DNA of 64,000 nucleotides from Melampsora larici-populina 98AG31 (Eukaryota; Basidiomycota; Pucciniomycetes; Pucciniales; Melampsoraceae), in the NCBI RefSeq assembly GCF_000204055.1, contig NW_006768844.1, forward strand, positions 62,001 to 126,000. Direction: 5' to 3'. This document shows positions 1-12,166 of the stretch, piece after piece. The notes below the pieces were generated by a model, which was given only the letters and a program-made list of their open reading frames with translations, ran no database searches and was not told the origin of the DNA. Both the position numbers and the translations under genes were made by a program. Every line of letters begins with the position of its first letter. The first letter of the stretch is position 1.

Positions 1-113
1 AAACTAAAGGATCAAAAGGAAAATGTTAGACTGACAATGTGTATGTGAATTCCATTCTGGTGGTATCTGTGAGCCTAATAGCGTCTGTTAGGCTAGTAGA
101 GTCAATAAAACGG

Positions 114-1466
114 TTGTACACATAGTGTTGTAAAAGCTATGGTTTTAATTTTCAATTTGGGTTTTGTGAGATTTCAATTTTTGCTGTTGACCCATCTTGT
201 GGTCAAACACGTAATCCATAACTTCTCCAATTTTTGATATGAAGCCCTTAGCATCTGATATCAAAAACTGGATGGCCGGAATGCACCTAGCAAAGATGAG
301 GAACATTGATATCAGAAATGCCCTTGGATGCCCAGTCACAACAGTCCAATCTGTCATTGCTAGATTCAAGATCAAAGGTTCAGCTAAGCATCAAAAACCT
401 ACAGGTTGACCATCTCTGTTGACCAATTGCAATCTCTGACATCTTGAGTGTGATGTCAAAAAACTTGCCGGGATCCCATGCGTGAGTTGGTCCAGGAATT
501 GGTGACAAAAGCTAGTGCTACTACAATCCGGCTGGCTCTGAAATCACTTGGTTACAACTCAAGAGTGGCAATAGTCAATCTGTATTGGAATGCTAAACAT
601 AAAGCTGCACATCTTGAGTTTGCAAAACATCATGTGGCATGGACAGTGGATGATTGTAACCGAGTCATCTGGACGGATGAATCAACCTTTGAAATTGGGA
701 AGCCTTATCACAAAGTTTGAGTTTGGCAAAAAGTGACAGAAAAGTATGAGGCATCCTGCTTGGCACCCTCTTTCAAGTTGGGCCGTAGTTCAGTGATGGT
801 CTGGGGTGGTTTCATTCCTGGACACAAGCTCAAGCTCAAGCTTGTCATCATGGAGCCTGGTTTTCAAAACTCAGACAACTTTATCGAGCAAGTGTATGAA
901 AAATTGTTAGAACCCTTTTTGCACAAGTCAAGCAATACCAAAGATCACATTTTGATGGAGTATGGAGCTCCAGTCCATCACTCTAAACTTTCTTCCAAAT
1001 GGTGTGAGAAAGATGGAATAGTTGAGTTAAAATGGTCAGCGCAGTCACCCAATCTGAACCCAATCAAGAACCTTTGGTCCCTCATGAAATCTGATATCTC
1101 AACCAAACATCCGATCAAGGATCTGGATTCCTTGAAGGCCAATGTGTTGAAGTCATAGGAGAGTGTACCTACTGAGAGATTGGAACGTCTAGCTGCCTTG
1201 ATGCCCAAGCAAATTCAAGCCATCATCACAGCCAAGGGCGGATCCACCCATTGGTGATTGACCAGGTAAATATTTTCAACTCTTTACCGTGGGTCTCTGT
1301 CTCTACATCATCAATTAGACAGCATGTTTATTCTTCATGATGTCCATTTTTATTAGGTATGATATATGTACATTAAAACTTATGATGAGGTTTGTAAAAC
1401 AAAAATTGACTTTTTTTTTAAAAAAAAAATAAAAAATCCGTAGCTTTTCCGTGACTACGTGTACAA
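114..1466 (+). mobile_element. Degenerate Tc1-like DNA transposon
   Basis: The ends are diverged terminal inverted repeats. The left end (114-149) starts TTGTACACATAGT and the reverse complement of the right end (1431-1466) starts TTGTACACGTAGT; about three quarters of the first 36 bases match. The interior holds Tc1-type transposase remnants on the plus strand. No convincing TA duplication flanks the ends, which fits an old copy. The element is about 1.35 kb, normal for Tc1-like elements. Confidence 0.75.
254..1256 (+). pseudogene. Tc1-like transposase pseudogene
   Basis: A Tc1-type helix-turn-helix segment (272-409, containing TTVQSVIARFK) ends at a stop. The catalytic region resumes in a second frame at 478 with WTDEST, then VMVWGGF, then SPNLNPIKNLW. 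In-frame stops occur at 718-720 and 1156-1158. Of the DDE triad the first Asp (WTDEST) is present. The second, normally in MEDGAP, reads MEYGAP. The Glu normally in NPIEN reads NPIKN. The enzyme therefore cannot be active. Family knowledge: Tc1 transposases cut and paste at TA sites. The copy is a fossil; residue losses are read directly from the sequence. Confidence 0.85.
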
Positions 1467-2116
1467 GGTCTGATCACTTCTACTAAAGGTGTGTAGAAAC
1501 AATATCTACAAGTATGAACAGGTAGAGACTTGGGTGTAAGAGCTTCACTTGGAATAAACAAGTAAAGACTCCAGTTAGTGGAACTTTAACCAAAGGCTTT
1601 AGCGCAGATATTTTGGGTTAATGATTGTCTTTACAATAATAATTAAAAATGAGAGCAACTGAGGCACAGTTCTCAATTGTAATTTGATCCTCTTATTATT
1701 CAAAGCCAGGTCAAAGAAGGTGGTGTTAAAGTCTATTATAACACCAGGAACTTTACACTCTGACTAATAGAATTTTCCCCATAGATTTATAGTTTCTTAT
1801 ATCAGATTAATGCCAAATATGATATAATCAGTACTCAAGGATTACTCCCTTACAAGTAATTCCACCAAAGGAATATTACAGGAATCACTGATTATGGAGT
1901 CTAATCAGAAACAAAGTTGAATGGGCACATAGAGTAAGCAACAAGACACACGGTTTGAGTTTCAAGGTTTGTAGAATCAGGCCTTCAAAGCTTGGTAATT
2001 GATAAGCAAAGTTTAAAGGTTCTAAGAAGATGAATAAAAGCAAAGTTGGGTAGTTGTTGAATGATAATGTCATAATGACGGTTCTCAATGTTTGTATAGT
2101 CTGAACCTTGGAAATC
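1467..2116. other. Intergenic, nothing recognised
   Basis: AT-rich sequence between the Tc1-like element and the Harbinger element. Only short open frames occur, none with a recognisable motif, and no repeat structure was seen. Confidence 0.5.
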
Positions 2117-2360
2117 TTAGAGCACCCGCAATCGTTTGCGTTAAAAAGTAGTTAGCTAACCCTAAGTTAAAGATTTTTAGCCGGGGTCAACTAATCCAAT
2201 GCCATTTCCCACAGTCGTTGGCGTTAAAAGTGGATTAGGTAAGAGTTGAACCACGCATTGACACCTGGTTCCACAGTCGTTTGGCTCTAGACTAGAGCTA
2301 AACTTTCTTCATCCCTTGCGCCTCTTTGCCTGCAAAAACCGTGTTTTACATATATGCAAC

Positions 2361-4597
2361 ATGAATTCGAGAGAAATCATTCAACGAATCTCAAGGCTCA
2401 TCGATGAAGATGAAGATGAAGAATATGACCAGATGCTATTATCTTTATTACATCAACCAGAAATAGACGACAAACCAAGAACACGAACGATGATTGAGCG
2501 TGACCGGATCACTGCTGACCAGTGTCTACAAAAAGACTACTTTGTAGAATCACCTCTGTATCCTCGTGCTTATTTTGAAAGGAGGTTTCGAATGAGTCCT
2601 GAGCTCTTTGGGAAGATTGCTACGGATCTGCAGAACCATAATATCTACTGGATACAACGCCGAGTATGTTATTTACCTTCATAGTTTCAATATTGGTCAA
2701 GATGATGCTGAGTCAATTTGTATTCTACATAGGATTGTTGCAAAAAACTAGGTCTTTCAACATTTCAGAAGATGACGGCAGCAATACAACAGCTAGCCTA
2801 CGGGATTTCGGCTGATGCTGTTGATGAATACTTAAAGATTGGGGAAAGCACTGCTCTCCAAAGTATGAAGACCTTTGTACAAGATATAATACAAATATAT
2901 GGAAAAGAGTACCTCAGGCCCCCAAACTCTGCTGAACTTGAGACTATACTGAAGGAGAACGAGCGTCGAGGGTTTCCTGGATGTAAAGGTAGCATAGATG
3001 GTATGCACTGGCTTTGGAAAAATTGCCCTCAAGCATGGGCTGGTCAATTCAAAGGAAAAGAAAAAGATACTTCGGTAGTTCTTGAGGCAGTGGCCTCACA
3101 GAGTCTGCATATATGGCACACGTTCTTTGGCACACCAGGTGCTCTCAACGACATCACACTACACGAAAGATAATATTTTCTGGGCAGAAAATTAAATTAT
3201 TGATACACAAAAATATTGAGAGGCCAGGAGAAGGGCAAAAAATAAATAAAAATATGCATCTTGTTCCCTGCGGTGAGAGCTTCACTCTCCATATTCTTCC
3301 ATATTTTTACAGTCCGTATTGGTAAGTGTACTAACAATAAACCTTCATAATCATCCAATTACAACCTGTAACAAGCACTGAAATTTGACTCATTAGTGTT
3401 TAGAGGAACTTTTGATTTCTGAAAACACCTATAGCTTTGTCAAATCTGCCTCAAAACACTCAATTTTAAGTGCATTAGAAAGCTGAACTCTTCCTCTCAA
3501 ACGTTCATAAGATCAAAAACTATGTAGCTAGTATGACAATCATTCTATGGATCTGTATGTACAAATGTATAAAAAATATGATATCTTTTTTAGCAGACCA
3601 GCATGCTGTGTGGTCCTATTATGAACTATTTGGAGGACAATTCCAGCTTACCAATGCGCCTAAAATCGAGCGTTTTGGACCGGAATTGAAAAAGTTATGA
3701 GTATTTTCATAAATCAAACGTTTCTCTAAATACTAATGAGCCAAATTTCAGTGCTTGTTACAGGTTGTAATTGGATGATTGTGAAGGTTTATTGTTAGTA
3801 CACTTATCAATATGGACTGTAAAAATACGGAAAAATATGCAGAGTGAAGTTCTCAACGCAGGGAACAAGATGCATATTTTTATTCATTTTTTGCTCTCCT
3901 CCTGGCCTCTTAATATTTTTGTGTATCAATAATTTAATTTTCTGCCCAGAAAATATTATCTTTCTTGCAGTGTCAACGTCTTACAAAACAGCCCGCTTTT
4001 TGACAACTTCATCAACGGTCAGTGTAATGTTTTATATGGACCTTTAAACCCAAATAACTGATTGTAATCTTTATATGAACTTCAAAAGGCACCAAAGACG
4101 AAGTCCATTTCAAGATCAACGGGCATGAATACACTCGAGGTTACTACCTGGCCGATGGGATTTATCCCTCATGGCCAGTCCTCGTCAAATCGATCCATCG
4201 GCCTGCTGATGAAGCCAGCAGCTATTTTTCAAAGCATCAAGAATCTGTCCAAAAGGACATCAAGTGTACTTTTGGTGTTCTCCAGGCACACTGGCATATC
4301 CTGGTAGCACCATGTCGCCTTTGGGGTTTAACGGACATGACCAATGTCATTTTATGTTGTATCATACTACACAACATGGTAGTAGAAGACCGAGGTGAAA
4401 AAGACCAAATTGTTATTGATTATCGAACAGAACATGGTGTTGAGGTACATCCGAATCGACTGGATCCTCAGATTGGGTATACACTTGCTCGCTACCATAA
4501 TTCCAATGCTGAGCTAAGGAACAGAAATCTACACTTTCAATTATTAGAAGATCTAAAAATCTCGTTGTGGATGAGGAGAGGCACAGGTGGAATTTAG
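2361..4597 (+). pseudogene. Harbinger DDE transposase, split by an insertion
   Basis: Nuclease of the DDE_Tnp_4 / ALP1-like family that excises and inserts the Harbinger element. Exons read as 2361-2663, 2733-3156, then, beyond the nested element, 3976-4017 and 4089-4597; introns 2664-2732 (GTATGT...CATAG) and 4018-4088. Visible motifs are CKGSIDGMHW (first Asp), GALNDI (second Asp) and YYLADGIYP (third Asp), with C-terminal CCIILHNMVVEDRG. Dropping the 816-bp insertion and one TSD copy leaves the frame open throughout. The gene is therefore an otherwise intact transposase broken by one insertion. ATG 2361 is chosen because it begins the acidic N-terminus and keeps phase with the first splice; an in-frame ATG at 2316 is the alternative. 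Confidence 0.85.
3157..3972. mobile_element. CACTA-type hairpin element inside the Harbinger transposase
   Basis: An 816-bp element that is almost entirely one inverted repeat (arms roughly 3157-3440 and 3690-3972). The termini read CACTACACGAAAG and, at the other end, CTTTCTTGCAGTG. TCA is duplicated on each side (3154-3156, 3973-3975). CACT termini plus a 3-bp TSD are the signature of CACTA/CMC elements. It has no coding capacity, so it would need a transposase supplied in trans. Confidence 0.85.
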
Positions 4598-4955
4598 TCA
4601 TCAAAGGAAATTTTATATTGTTTTTCAAACATTTCACTTTCTCCAATATTTTTCAAAGCCTTTTTTCCAATCACTTCACTTTCTCCGCTCTTTTTCAAAA
4701 CCGATTGTTGTTATTGATCAATTATAATCTTGTGAAGATTTCAATACGAGTCTTGAAAATAAAAGCAACTGATTCTTTGAATAAAAACAAACCGAGTCTT
4801 GACAAGAAAACAAACAACAAACTGATTCTTTCAATAAAAACAAACCCAGTCTTGAATAGAAAACAAACTGATTCTTTAAAAGAAATAAAACTGAGTACAT
4901 GATTTAGTTGGAAAACAAACTGATTCTTTAAAATAAATAAAACTGAGTACATGAT

Positions 4956-5827
4956 TTAGTTGACAGTATCTTCCAAGTTTTCTGACTCGTCTCTGTATTT
5001 TTTCAATAACCTCGCTTTCATCAACTTGAGAATCTCTCTTGATTTTTCATCCGGACATGAATCAGCTGAAGTCATCAAGGTGTTAAGGTGCTTGGCTTCT
5101 TCCTCAAGTTTGAGAGCGCGTTCGGCAAGATCGTGACCTTTCTCCATAACTGCTGCTTCTCGTTCCTGAATGTCGGTAGCACGCTTGAGTTCCTTGGTGC
5201 GTTCAACCTTGGTTTCACGTTCTTCACGTTGACGTTTGTTTTTCTTTTGGCCAACAGGTCGTTCATTCATATCACTAGATGGAGGAGGAGTTGATTGAGG
5301 AATATAAGGTGGGCTAACACCAGACCCGCTGGTAGAACTAATGGGGATGTTGATGGCTGGATTGGCGACTGCGAGCCATCTGGGAGCGTATCAAAGGATC
5401 TGCCAAGGGACCTCGTCTCTGAATTGCTGGCCCTTTCTGAATTGCTGGCCCTTTGTTTGATTTTGATATTCCTTCTTAGCAATGTCCATGTAATCAGCGT
5501 TGTATTGAAGCGTAAATTCCAGAAAACTTCAGTGTTGATGTATTAATCGACTTCCACCTATGATGAATCATCAGATTCAGTTTATCAAACATTTGTATCA
5601 TATCTACTTACCGGTTTCTAAGCTGATCACAAGAACGATTATGTATAGTACATGCAGCCTTGAAGTGCTTGGTCACTCTATTGTAGAAATCACTTCCAGT
5701 TTGATTGTTTGCAAATTTGACTGATAGCAACCCAAGAGATCGCCAGCTGCTCATCCTCTGCTGCTACAAAGTTGTCACCACGCTTCTTCGAGGTGGTAGG
5801 GGGTTGTGCATCTGATGGTTGATCCAT
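4956..5827 (-). pseudogene. Harbinger accessory protein (Myb/NAM-like, coiled coil), frameshifted
   Basis: Second gene of the Harbinger element; in this superfamily the accessory protein binds the termini and carries the transposase to the nucleus. The minus strand starts at ATG 5827 with a SANT/NAM-like segment (DNFVAAEDEQLAISWVAIS), then FYNRVTKHFKAA in a shifted frame and, after an intron, RWKSINTSTLKFSG. It ends with a charged coiled coil starting NERPVGQKKNKRQREE and stopping at 4956. At least two frameshifts and one stop (near 5385) interrupt it, so this copy is broken, while the C-terminal 104 codons stay open. Confidence 0.75.
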
Positions 5828-6214
5828 TTGGGTTGTTGGGACTGGTAATCAATGAGGTTGAGATTGGTGATGAGGTTGAGGTTGAGGTTGGTGACGAGGT
5901 TGATCCGAATCAGAGTGATTCACCGTGCCGAAGGATAGAGCGGATGGGTGCGGGGTTGGGTTTGCGAGGGCACGGAGTTAGCTAAAGAAAATCTCTAGGC
6001 TTGGATAACTTTGACCCAGCCTAGAGATTTTTTGACAAAAAGTTAACTAATGATTGGTTACAGATTGACCGTTGCGGGAAACCTGTAAGCTTTAGGTTAA
6101 AAAGTTGGCTATTCCCCCGACTTAACCCGACAATTGCGGGTGCTCTTAGGACTACAACTGTGCACAAATTGTGGTTCTGTGGTTAGGTTAATTACAGTAA
6201 CACAGCTACCATTG

Positions 6215-6601
6215 TAGGGCTGTGGCCCGGGCCCGACCCTGACCGACCGGCTTTGCCCGACCACATCTCAATGGTCCACATGGCCGGGCCCGGGGCCACG
6301 AGACCTAGCCTGGCAATGCTCCGAAAGGCCCTGCGGGCATCTCGGGTGCCCGACCCGACCGGGTCACCACTGCTTTTCTGGTGACTAAGCCTATCAAAAA
6401 ACAATGTTCGAATGAAAAAACAGGTGACATACAACTTACCTGCCAGCTGATCATCACCCATTGCCCCTGCCAAGCCTCTGGGCTCGACTTCTGGCCCTGC
6501 CCTGAGTGAGCCGAGCTGTTTTTGGAAGCCATTGGGTCACATCAGGTCCGGGTCTGGTCGTGAGGCTGGCCCTGAGCTCGCAGGTCCGGGCCACAGCCCT
6601 A
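6215..6601. mobile_element. GC-rich hAT-type miniature element
   Basis: A 387-bp block much richer in G+C than its surroundings. It begins TAGGGCTGTGGCCCGG and ends with the complement CCACAGCCCTA. A perfect 8-bp duplication, TACCATTG, flanks it (6207-6214 and 6602-6609). TAGGG-type ends with an 8-bp TSD indicate the hAT superfamily. There is no coding capacity. Confidence 0.88.
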
Positions 6602-6609
6602 TACCATTG

Positions 6610-8144
6610 GGTTATGAGTATATTTCACTTGTTACATATGTGTTCCTGCCATGAAATATATGTAGCTTTGGTTTGCATTAAATTTGTACATATATGGTCA
6701 CACTCTTTGATGTAAGTACTGCACATGTTACATATGCTAAATCATATGTAACTTGACTCTCAAAACTGAGCCTTTATTTTTAAGGTTTTTATTATGATAT
6801 GTTGCCCGTTGGTACTCTGGTTTAATACTCAGTCTCAGGGCTGACAGTCTTTGCCAAAATTTAGTACATTCTAATGAAACTGTGTCTACAAAAAGATGTG
6901 AACCTAGATCTCCTACTATCATGAAGCTAAGTACAAGAACAAAGAAGGAGTTTGCTCGGTTCCAAGACATATTTCAAAGAATTGAGTTTATTTGTTCAAA
7001 TTTGGTAGCAGTGAAATCAAAATTATTTAGTGAGAGCACATAATTCTAAAAACCAGAAGAAAGTCTTAGAAAAAGCTGTGGGATAATCAAGTGAGATGAG
7101 AAAAAAGAAGTGACCTCAAGGCCCAAATTCCCCTTGACAAAACCCTTCATGATGAACTTTTACATACACTAACTGAACACAAACTCCTCCCATGGGGAAC
7201 ACCAGGCTGTAGTGGGATGAAAACCTAGCCCCCAAAGAAGCAGTGAGAATGCTCATGGGCAGAATCTGCTTAAAATCCTAATACCCATTTCACTTTGTCT
7301 GGGACTGTCTTCATCCTCCAGTTTTCCCACCTGCAGTCAAGAAAACCTTTAAAAAGTTTCTGATGGAGTTTGTATTATATACTGTTTTTTTGCGTCTTAT
7401 AGCCTATTGAGACTTATAGATTTTATGTAACAGACGCCCATGCCAACGGTTCAAGGGACTTGAAGGATTAAATTTGTGATCCCAATTATTAACATCAGAG
7501 GCCACTCTACTATATATGTTGTTAATGATGATACCCTTATTTTTGTTTCTTTAGCTTCAATTCATTCACATCAAGAAATCATTAGATGAACCTACATAGA
7601 TTGTAATATTGAATTTACAAAACAAAACCATTCTGATCTGAAACATTAAATTGTCAATCCATATACATACACATCATTGAAAAAAGCCCATTGCAAAAAA
7701 CCCAACTCTAATGATCCTCTTGATATATAATCAATCAATAACATTAACCTCTTCAAAACCCTTCCTCTAACCAAAAAAAATCAAAAACAAAGATAAATTC
7801 ATTACAATCTCATTATTCTCATTATTTGAATATTTTGTTTTGTGTTTGTTTTTGTTTACTGAAAAAAAAATCAATCTAATCATTAAATTTTACAAAAATT
7901 AAACAGAAATTAAATCCAAAATGATATATATAGGACATATATTTTATATGTGATTATCAAAAAAAAACAAATTATACAATTTTTACACATTCCAAACTTC
8001 ATCATGAACTTCATCATCATCATGAGTTATATTATTAATTACACATACATAGCATTAAACCCCTTTCTCTTCCCCTTTCTCTTTCTCTTTCTCTTTCTCT
8101 TATCAAAACCCCTAACCCCTAACCCGATCTATAACAAAACCATT
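6610..8144. other. Intergenic, 3' flank of the kinase
   Basis: AT-rich sequence with pyrimidine-rich and A-rich runs near 7780-8110. It contains short open frames without recognisable motifs. The part next to 8145 is the likely 3' untranslated region of the minus-strand kinase. Confidence 0.5.
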
Positions 8145-10926
8145 TCATTTCATAGCATCAATCAACAAACCTAATCCGATCTCACAACTCTCTAACCATT
8201 CCGATAAGTCTCCCAATGTGTTTTCCAATTCACTCTTGACTTCTTTAACTCCAATCAATGAATGATAATCTAATTCTTTCATCGGTTTCTTCACTCCATT
8301 TGGCCATTTATGATTCATACTTTTGTTGGTACTATTCGTCATCGTAGTAGTAGTCGTAGTAGTCGTTATTGGAGTAGAAATGGGATTTATGGAAGTACTC
8401 ATCGTTTGTGATTTGTTTAATTGTGGTGTACTTGAGATCGGAAACGGTGGTTGTGGTGATCCTGGAATAATAATTTGATTTGTATTCGAATTTAGATTTG
8501 AAGAAGAAGTTTCAGTACCAGATCTTAATCGATTACTCAAAGGTAAAGGAGGCATCGGATGATGATAAGCAGGATGAACAAGTGAATTCGAATGATGATT
8601 AGGTTGTGATGATTTAAGTCCTCTATCACGTTCAGACGAATGAAGATTGTTTAAATAAGCTGATGGAGTGTGTTGTAGATTATGATGAACACTAGTATTG
8701 CTCATCGGTGTATTATTTAACGTAGATGAAGGTCCACCAAAACTAAATCCATTCCCTCCAAATTGTTTTCCACCACTAGCACCTCCACCACTAGCACCTC
8801 CAGAAGCAGAAAAATTAGATCGATTAGAAGGCATCATAGGTGTATTATTAGCCGAATTGCTTGGAGTTCCATCTTGAGTGACTGGTGCTGTATTAGATCG
8901 ATTCCGACTAGATGATCCTGAAGAGTCTTTACTTGAGACCACCGGAAGAGATGGAGAAGTTGAAACGTTAGCATTTGAAAAATTCGATTCTGAAGATTTA
9001 TCAGGTATAGGTGAAGGAGCAAATGAAGTGTCTGGAGATTCAGCAAAGTCTGATGCTGCACGTGCGCTAAAAGGTAAGCTACCGATCGTTGGTGTAAGTA
9101 AAGGAGAAGATGTAGCCAGTGGCTTATTACGATTAACAGATAGCACACTTGTGTTGACCATCGGCATACGTTGATAGTTATTAGGTGTAGGTGTGATTGA
9201 TCGATTTAATCCAGCAGGAGAAAAAGGGCGATTGGGATTGGTATTAGGGATCGGATTAGGTGGTTCGAGAAAGCTATCGAGTTCTTCTGAAGAAGGAATC
9301 GAAATCGTAGGTGGACTGACATCCATCATTCCATCTCCAGGTGACATCAAATGATTATTAGCACCTGGCATTCCAGGAATATGAAATCCTAAACCGATCA
9401 TTGGAGTTTGGTTTGGTGAAGGATTTGATAGATTAGGTGATTGTTGAAATGGACCTTGATAACCATTAAAGATTCCACCCATAGGTGAAGGATAATTATT
9501 CGAATTCTCATCTTCAAATAATTTCATTAAACGATGAGCTCGATTCTGACGTGAAGGTTGTACATAATTTTGATTCGGTCGAACTGTGATGGTTGATGAC
9601 TCTTTGGTAGTATTCCATTCATCATGTTCTGTAGAATTTAATCCTTCTGATAAATCATTTGAATAATCTTGATCGGCTTCTGCATCATCCATAAAATCCC
9701 AATCTGATTTATCCATATTCATCGATTCAGGTCTAGCTCCAAGATCGTTTGGAGACACTCCTGCTAAAGATTGTCGTACACCGCCTGAATTGATCCAACG
9801 TGAATAACGATTGGTAAGGTCTTTGAGAGGTGTCAGAGGTGCTTTTGAGATTGATTTGATCCATTTGTGTTTGATCAATTCATCTGCTGTAGGTCTCTTC
9901 ATGATCAAATCATATTCAAACAAAGATGATGGTGTCAGTTTATATCCTAATTTTAATATTGAGAGCTTCTTCTTCCATTGAAAAGCGTCTTTGAAGGTGT
10001 TGACTTACATCATTTGGTTCATCTATCAAACAAGCAGCCAAGAATTCCTTAACCCCATTCGAGAATTGATTACCTTCTAATTTTGCAGGTTGACTTCTAG
10101 GAATCTTTAAAATCACTTTAGCAGGTGTCAAATCAGAGTAAGGAGGATTCCCATTTAACATTTCGTACAAAGTGATCCCAAGTGACCAAATATCAGCTTT
10201 AGTATCATATAATCTACCATCTGCAATCACTTCAGGTGCCATCCAATAAGGAGTTCCGATAAATGTAGACCGTTTATGATTCGTAGATTGAAGTGGAGCA
10301 GCAATTCCAAAATCACAAAGTAAAACTCGATGAGAATTAGTGAGTAGAATGTTAGCCGATTTAATATCCCGATGAATAATATCTTGTCGATGTAAATAAT
10401 TCAATCCGATCAAAGTTTCACGTATGATCAATTGAGTAAACTTTTCTTCAATCTTTCCTGGTTTCAATAACGTTCGAATCGATCCTCCAGAAGCAAAATC
10501 CATGGCGATCCATAATTCTGTTTTATAAAAATAACATCCATGATATCCAATACAATTATGTCGATCTGAATCACGTAATTGTGATAGAAGGGCTACTTCT
10601 CTTTGGATCTCGATGATGTCATCTTCTGCTGTGTCCAAATTGATCACTTTCAATGCTAGTATAGTTCCTGTTGCATTATGAATCCTGATATCACAAGAAC
10701 AAACAGTCAGTATATAATCAAATAGAAAGCTGATGGATGTAGATTGAATGAAAAGATACCCTTTATAAACTGCACCATAAGCACCTTTACCTACGATGTC
10801 TAGTTTAGTGAAGAGTTGTTCGACAGGAACATCTCGATGTGATTGAATATGTTGAAGTACGGTAGAAGTTGAAGTTGAAGAAGTAGTAGAGACAGTCGAA
10901 GTGGATGAGTTTGAGTTGATGGGCAT
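8145..10926 (-). CDS. STE20/germinal-centre-kinase-type serine/threonine kinase
   Basis: Transfers phosphate from ATP to Ser/Thr. The subgroup (GCK-III, as in Kic1/Nak1/Sid1) acts in fungal polarity and septation signalling; this placement is inference. Exons 10926-10760, 10684-10009 and 9896-8145; introns of 75 and 112 nt; 864 residues. Kinase domain about 40-310: glycine loop GKGAYG (46-51), Lys68 in LALK, Glu85, HRDIK (160-164), DFG (180-182) and the GCK-type GTPYWMAPE (199-207). The Ser/Asn/Pro-rich C-terminal half looks disordered, and a short conserved-looking helix ends the protein (VKSELENTLGDLSEWL). ATG 10926 gives a short Ser/Thr-rich leader before the domain. All catalytic residues are present, so it is probably functional. 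Confidence 0.93.
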
Positions 10927-11047
10927 CTTCTCTTCTCGATGTTTGGTGCTGTGAAGAAGAAAGCAATCCAATCCAATCCAATCCAATTCACTTTCAAATC
11001 AAACAAACAGTGGTTCTTTATTTAGACTGAACTACAGTTTAATTTAA

Positions 11048-11877
11048 GGATCCCGGTATCCCCACCACCCCCCCTTGGTAGCCCCACCACCCCCTCCCTT
11101 TCACAGCTAGTGAAAGCCTTACTTACCAGTGACACAAGCTGTGACAATTGTCCAGCCACACTGAAAGGTCCCTGGATTTTGTTTTCTCAAGTTTGCTCGG
11201 TATAAATAGCACTTAAAACAATTTTAAAGCACACATCAGCTAATCAACCTTCCCAAAAGCATTTAGCTTCTACTGGTTCACTACCTCCTCATGAATCAAA
11301 AAATTTGATACCAACTTCTAGAGAATTTGATGCGACTACTAGTTTGGGTTACTAATTTCCTTGGTCTTGGATTGGTCGTGCATATGAAGATTTTTAAGAT
11401 TTGCATCATGCTGTGGGTCTTCAAATGTATCACTTGAGTTCGGGCCTCTTACTTCAGTAGGATTCTTTTAACTTTGTTTACAACTTTCTGTCCTTTGTCT
11501 CTGATAGCTCTTTTTAGCTGGCACAGTTGATGACACTCTAAAAAAATCGATCGTTCTGGTACATCGATTTTGAATTGGTCTGACTCACTGATCTTCAATC
11601 TTGGTTTTCAATTGGTCGTCTTTTTCAATTGGTCGGAGTAATATTGATTCAAGTCATCCAGTTATTCATATTCAATACTTGATTCTAATTGAATGATGGA
11701 ATCGCTGAGCCAAGAGGATCTTTGGTGAGCAAACTTGAGAAAACAAAATCCAGGGACCTTTCAGTGTGGCTGGACAATTGTCACAGCTTGTGTCACTGGT
11801 AAGTAAGGCTTTCACTAGCTGTGAAAGGGAGGGGGTGGTGGGGCTACCAAGGGGGGGTGGTGGGGATACCGGGATCC
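11048..11877. mobile_element. Foldback element with identical 151-bp arms
   Basis: The arms 11048-11198 and 11727-11877 are exact reverse complements by eye. They begin GGATCCCGGTATCCCC and contain tracts of CCACC and CCCC that could form G-quadruplexes. An 8-bp duplication, TAATTTAA, flanks the element (11040-11047 and 11878-11885). The 528-bp centre has no gene. Arm identity and an intact TSD indicate a recent insertion upstream of the kinase gene. The 8-bp TSD suggests hAT-type mobilisation. Confidence 0.85.
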
Positions 11878-11885
11878 TAATTTAA

Positions 11886-12166
11886 TCCATTTCACCACTT
11901 CACACTCCTTTCGCACAGTTTGAAATCAACAACCCATGATCAGGGTCCACACATTGAGACCCTTTCACTATTTTCATGCTCTCAAAAAGTGATCAAATTG
12001 CTGTCAATCTTCTGTGACTTGCCCTCAATCAAACTTTTCACCTCACCAGATCAACATGTTTTCCATCCCACTACATATCAAAACAAGAAAGTATGCCTGG
12101 GTTTGAATCATGACTACATTTAATTTAGGGTACTCAAGACTATCAGGTGCAACCAAGAAACCCTTT
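11886..12166. other. Intergenic, nothing recognised
   Basis: AT-rich sequence with no supported gene or repeat. Confidence 0.4.

Larger units (their letters stand above)
2120..6145. mobile_element. PIF-Harbinger transposon I (4.0 kb)
   Basis: Both ends carry the inverted repeat GAGCACCCGCAAT (left at 2120, right ending at 6145), and each end is flanked by the trinucleotide TTA (2117-2119 and 6146-6148). A 3-bp TTA/TAA duplication is the hallmark of PIF-Harbinger elements. Inside are the two genes this superfamily carries: a DDE transposase (plus strand) and a Myb/NAM-like accessory gene (minus strand), convergent. A CACTA-type hairpin (3157-3972) is nested in the transposase exon. Confidence 0.9.

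Noticed and set aside
8900..9174. Plus-strand open frames across the kinase gene
   Set aside because: They are antisense shadows of the low-complexity C-terminal region of the kinase.
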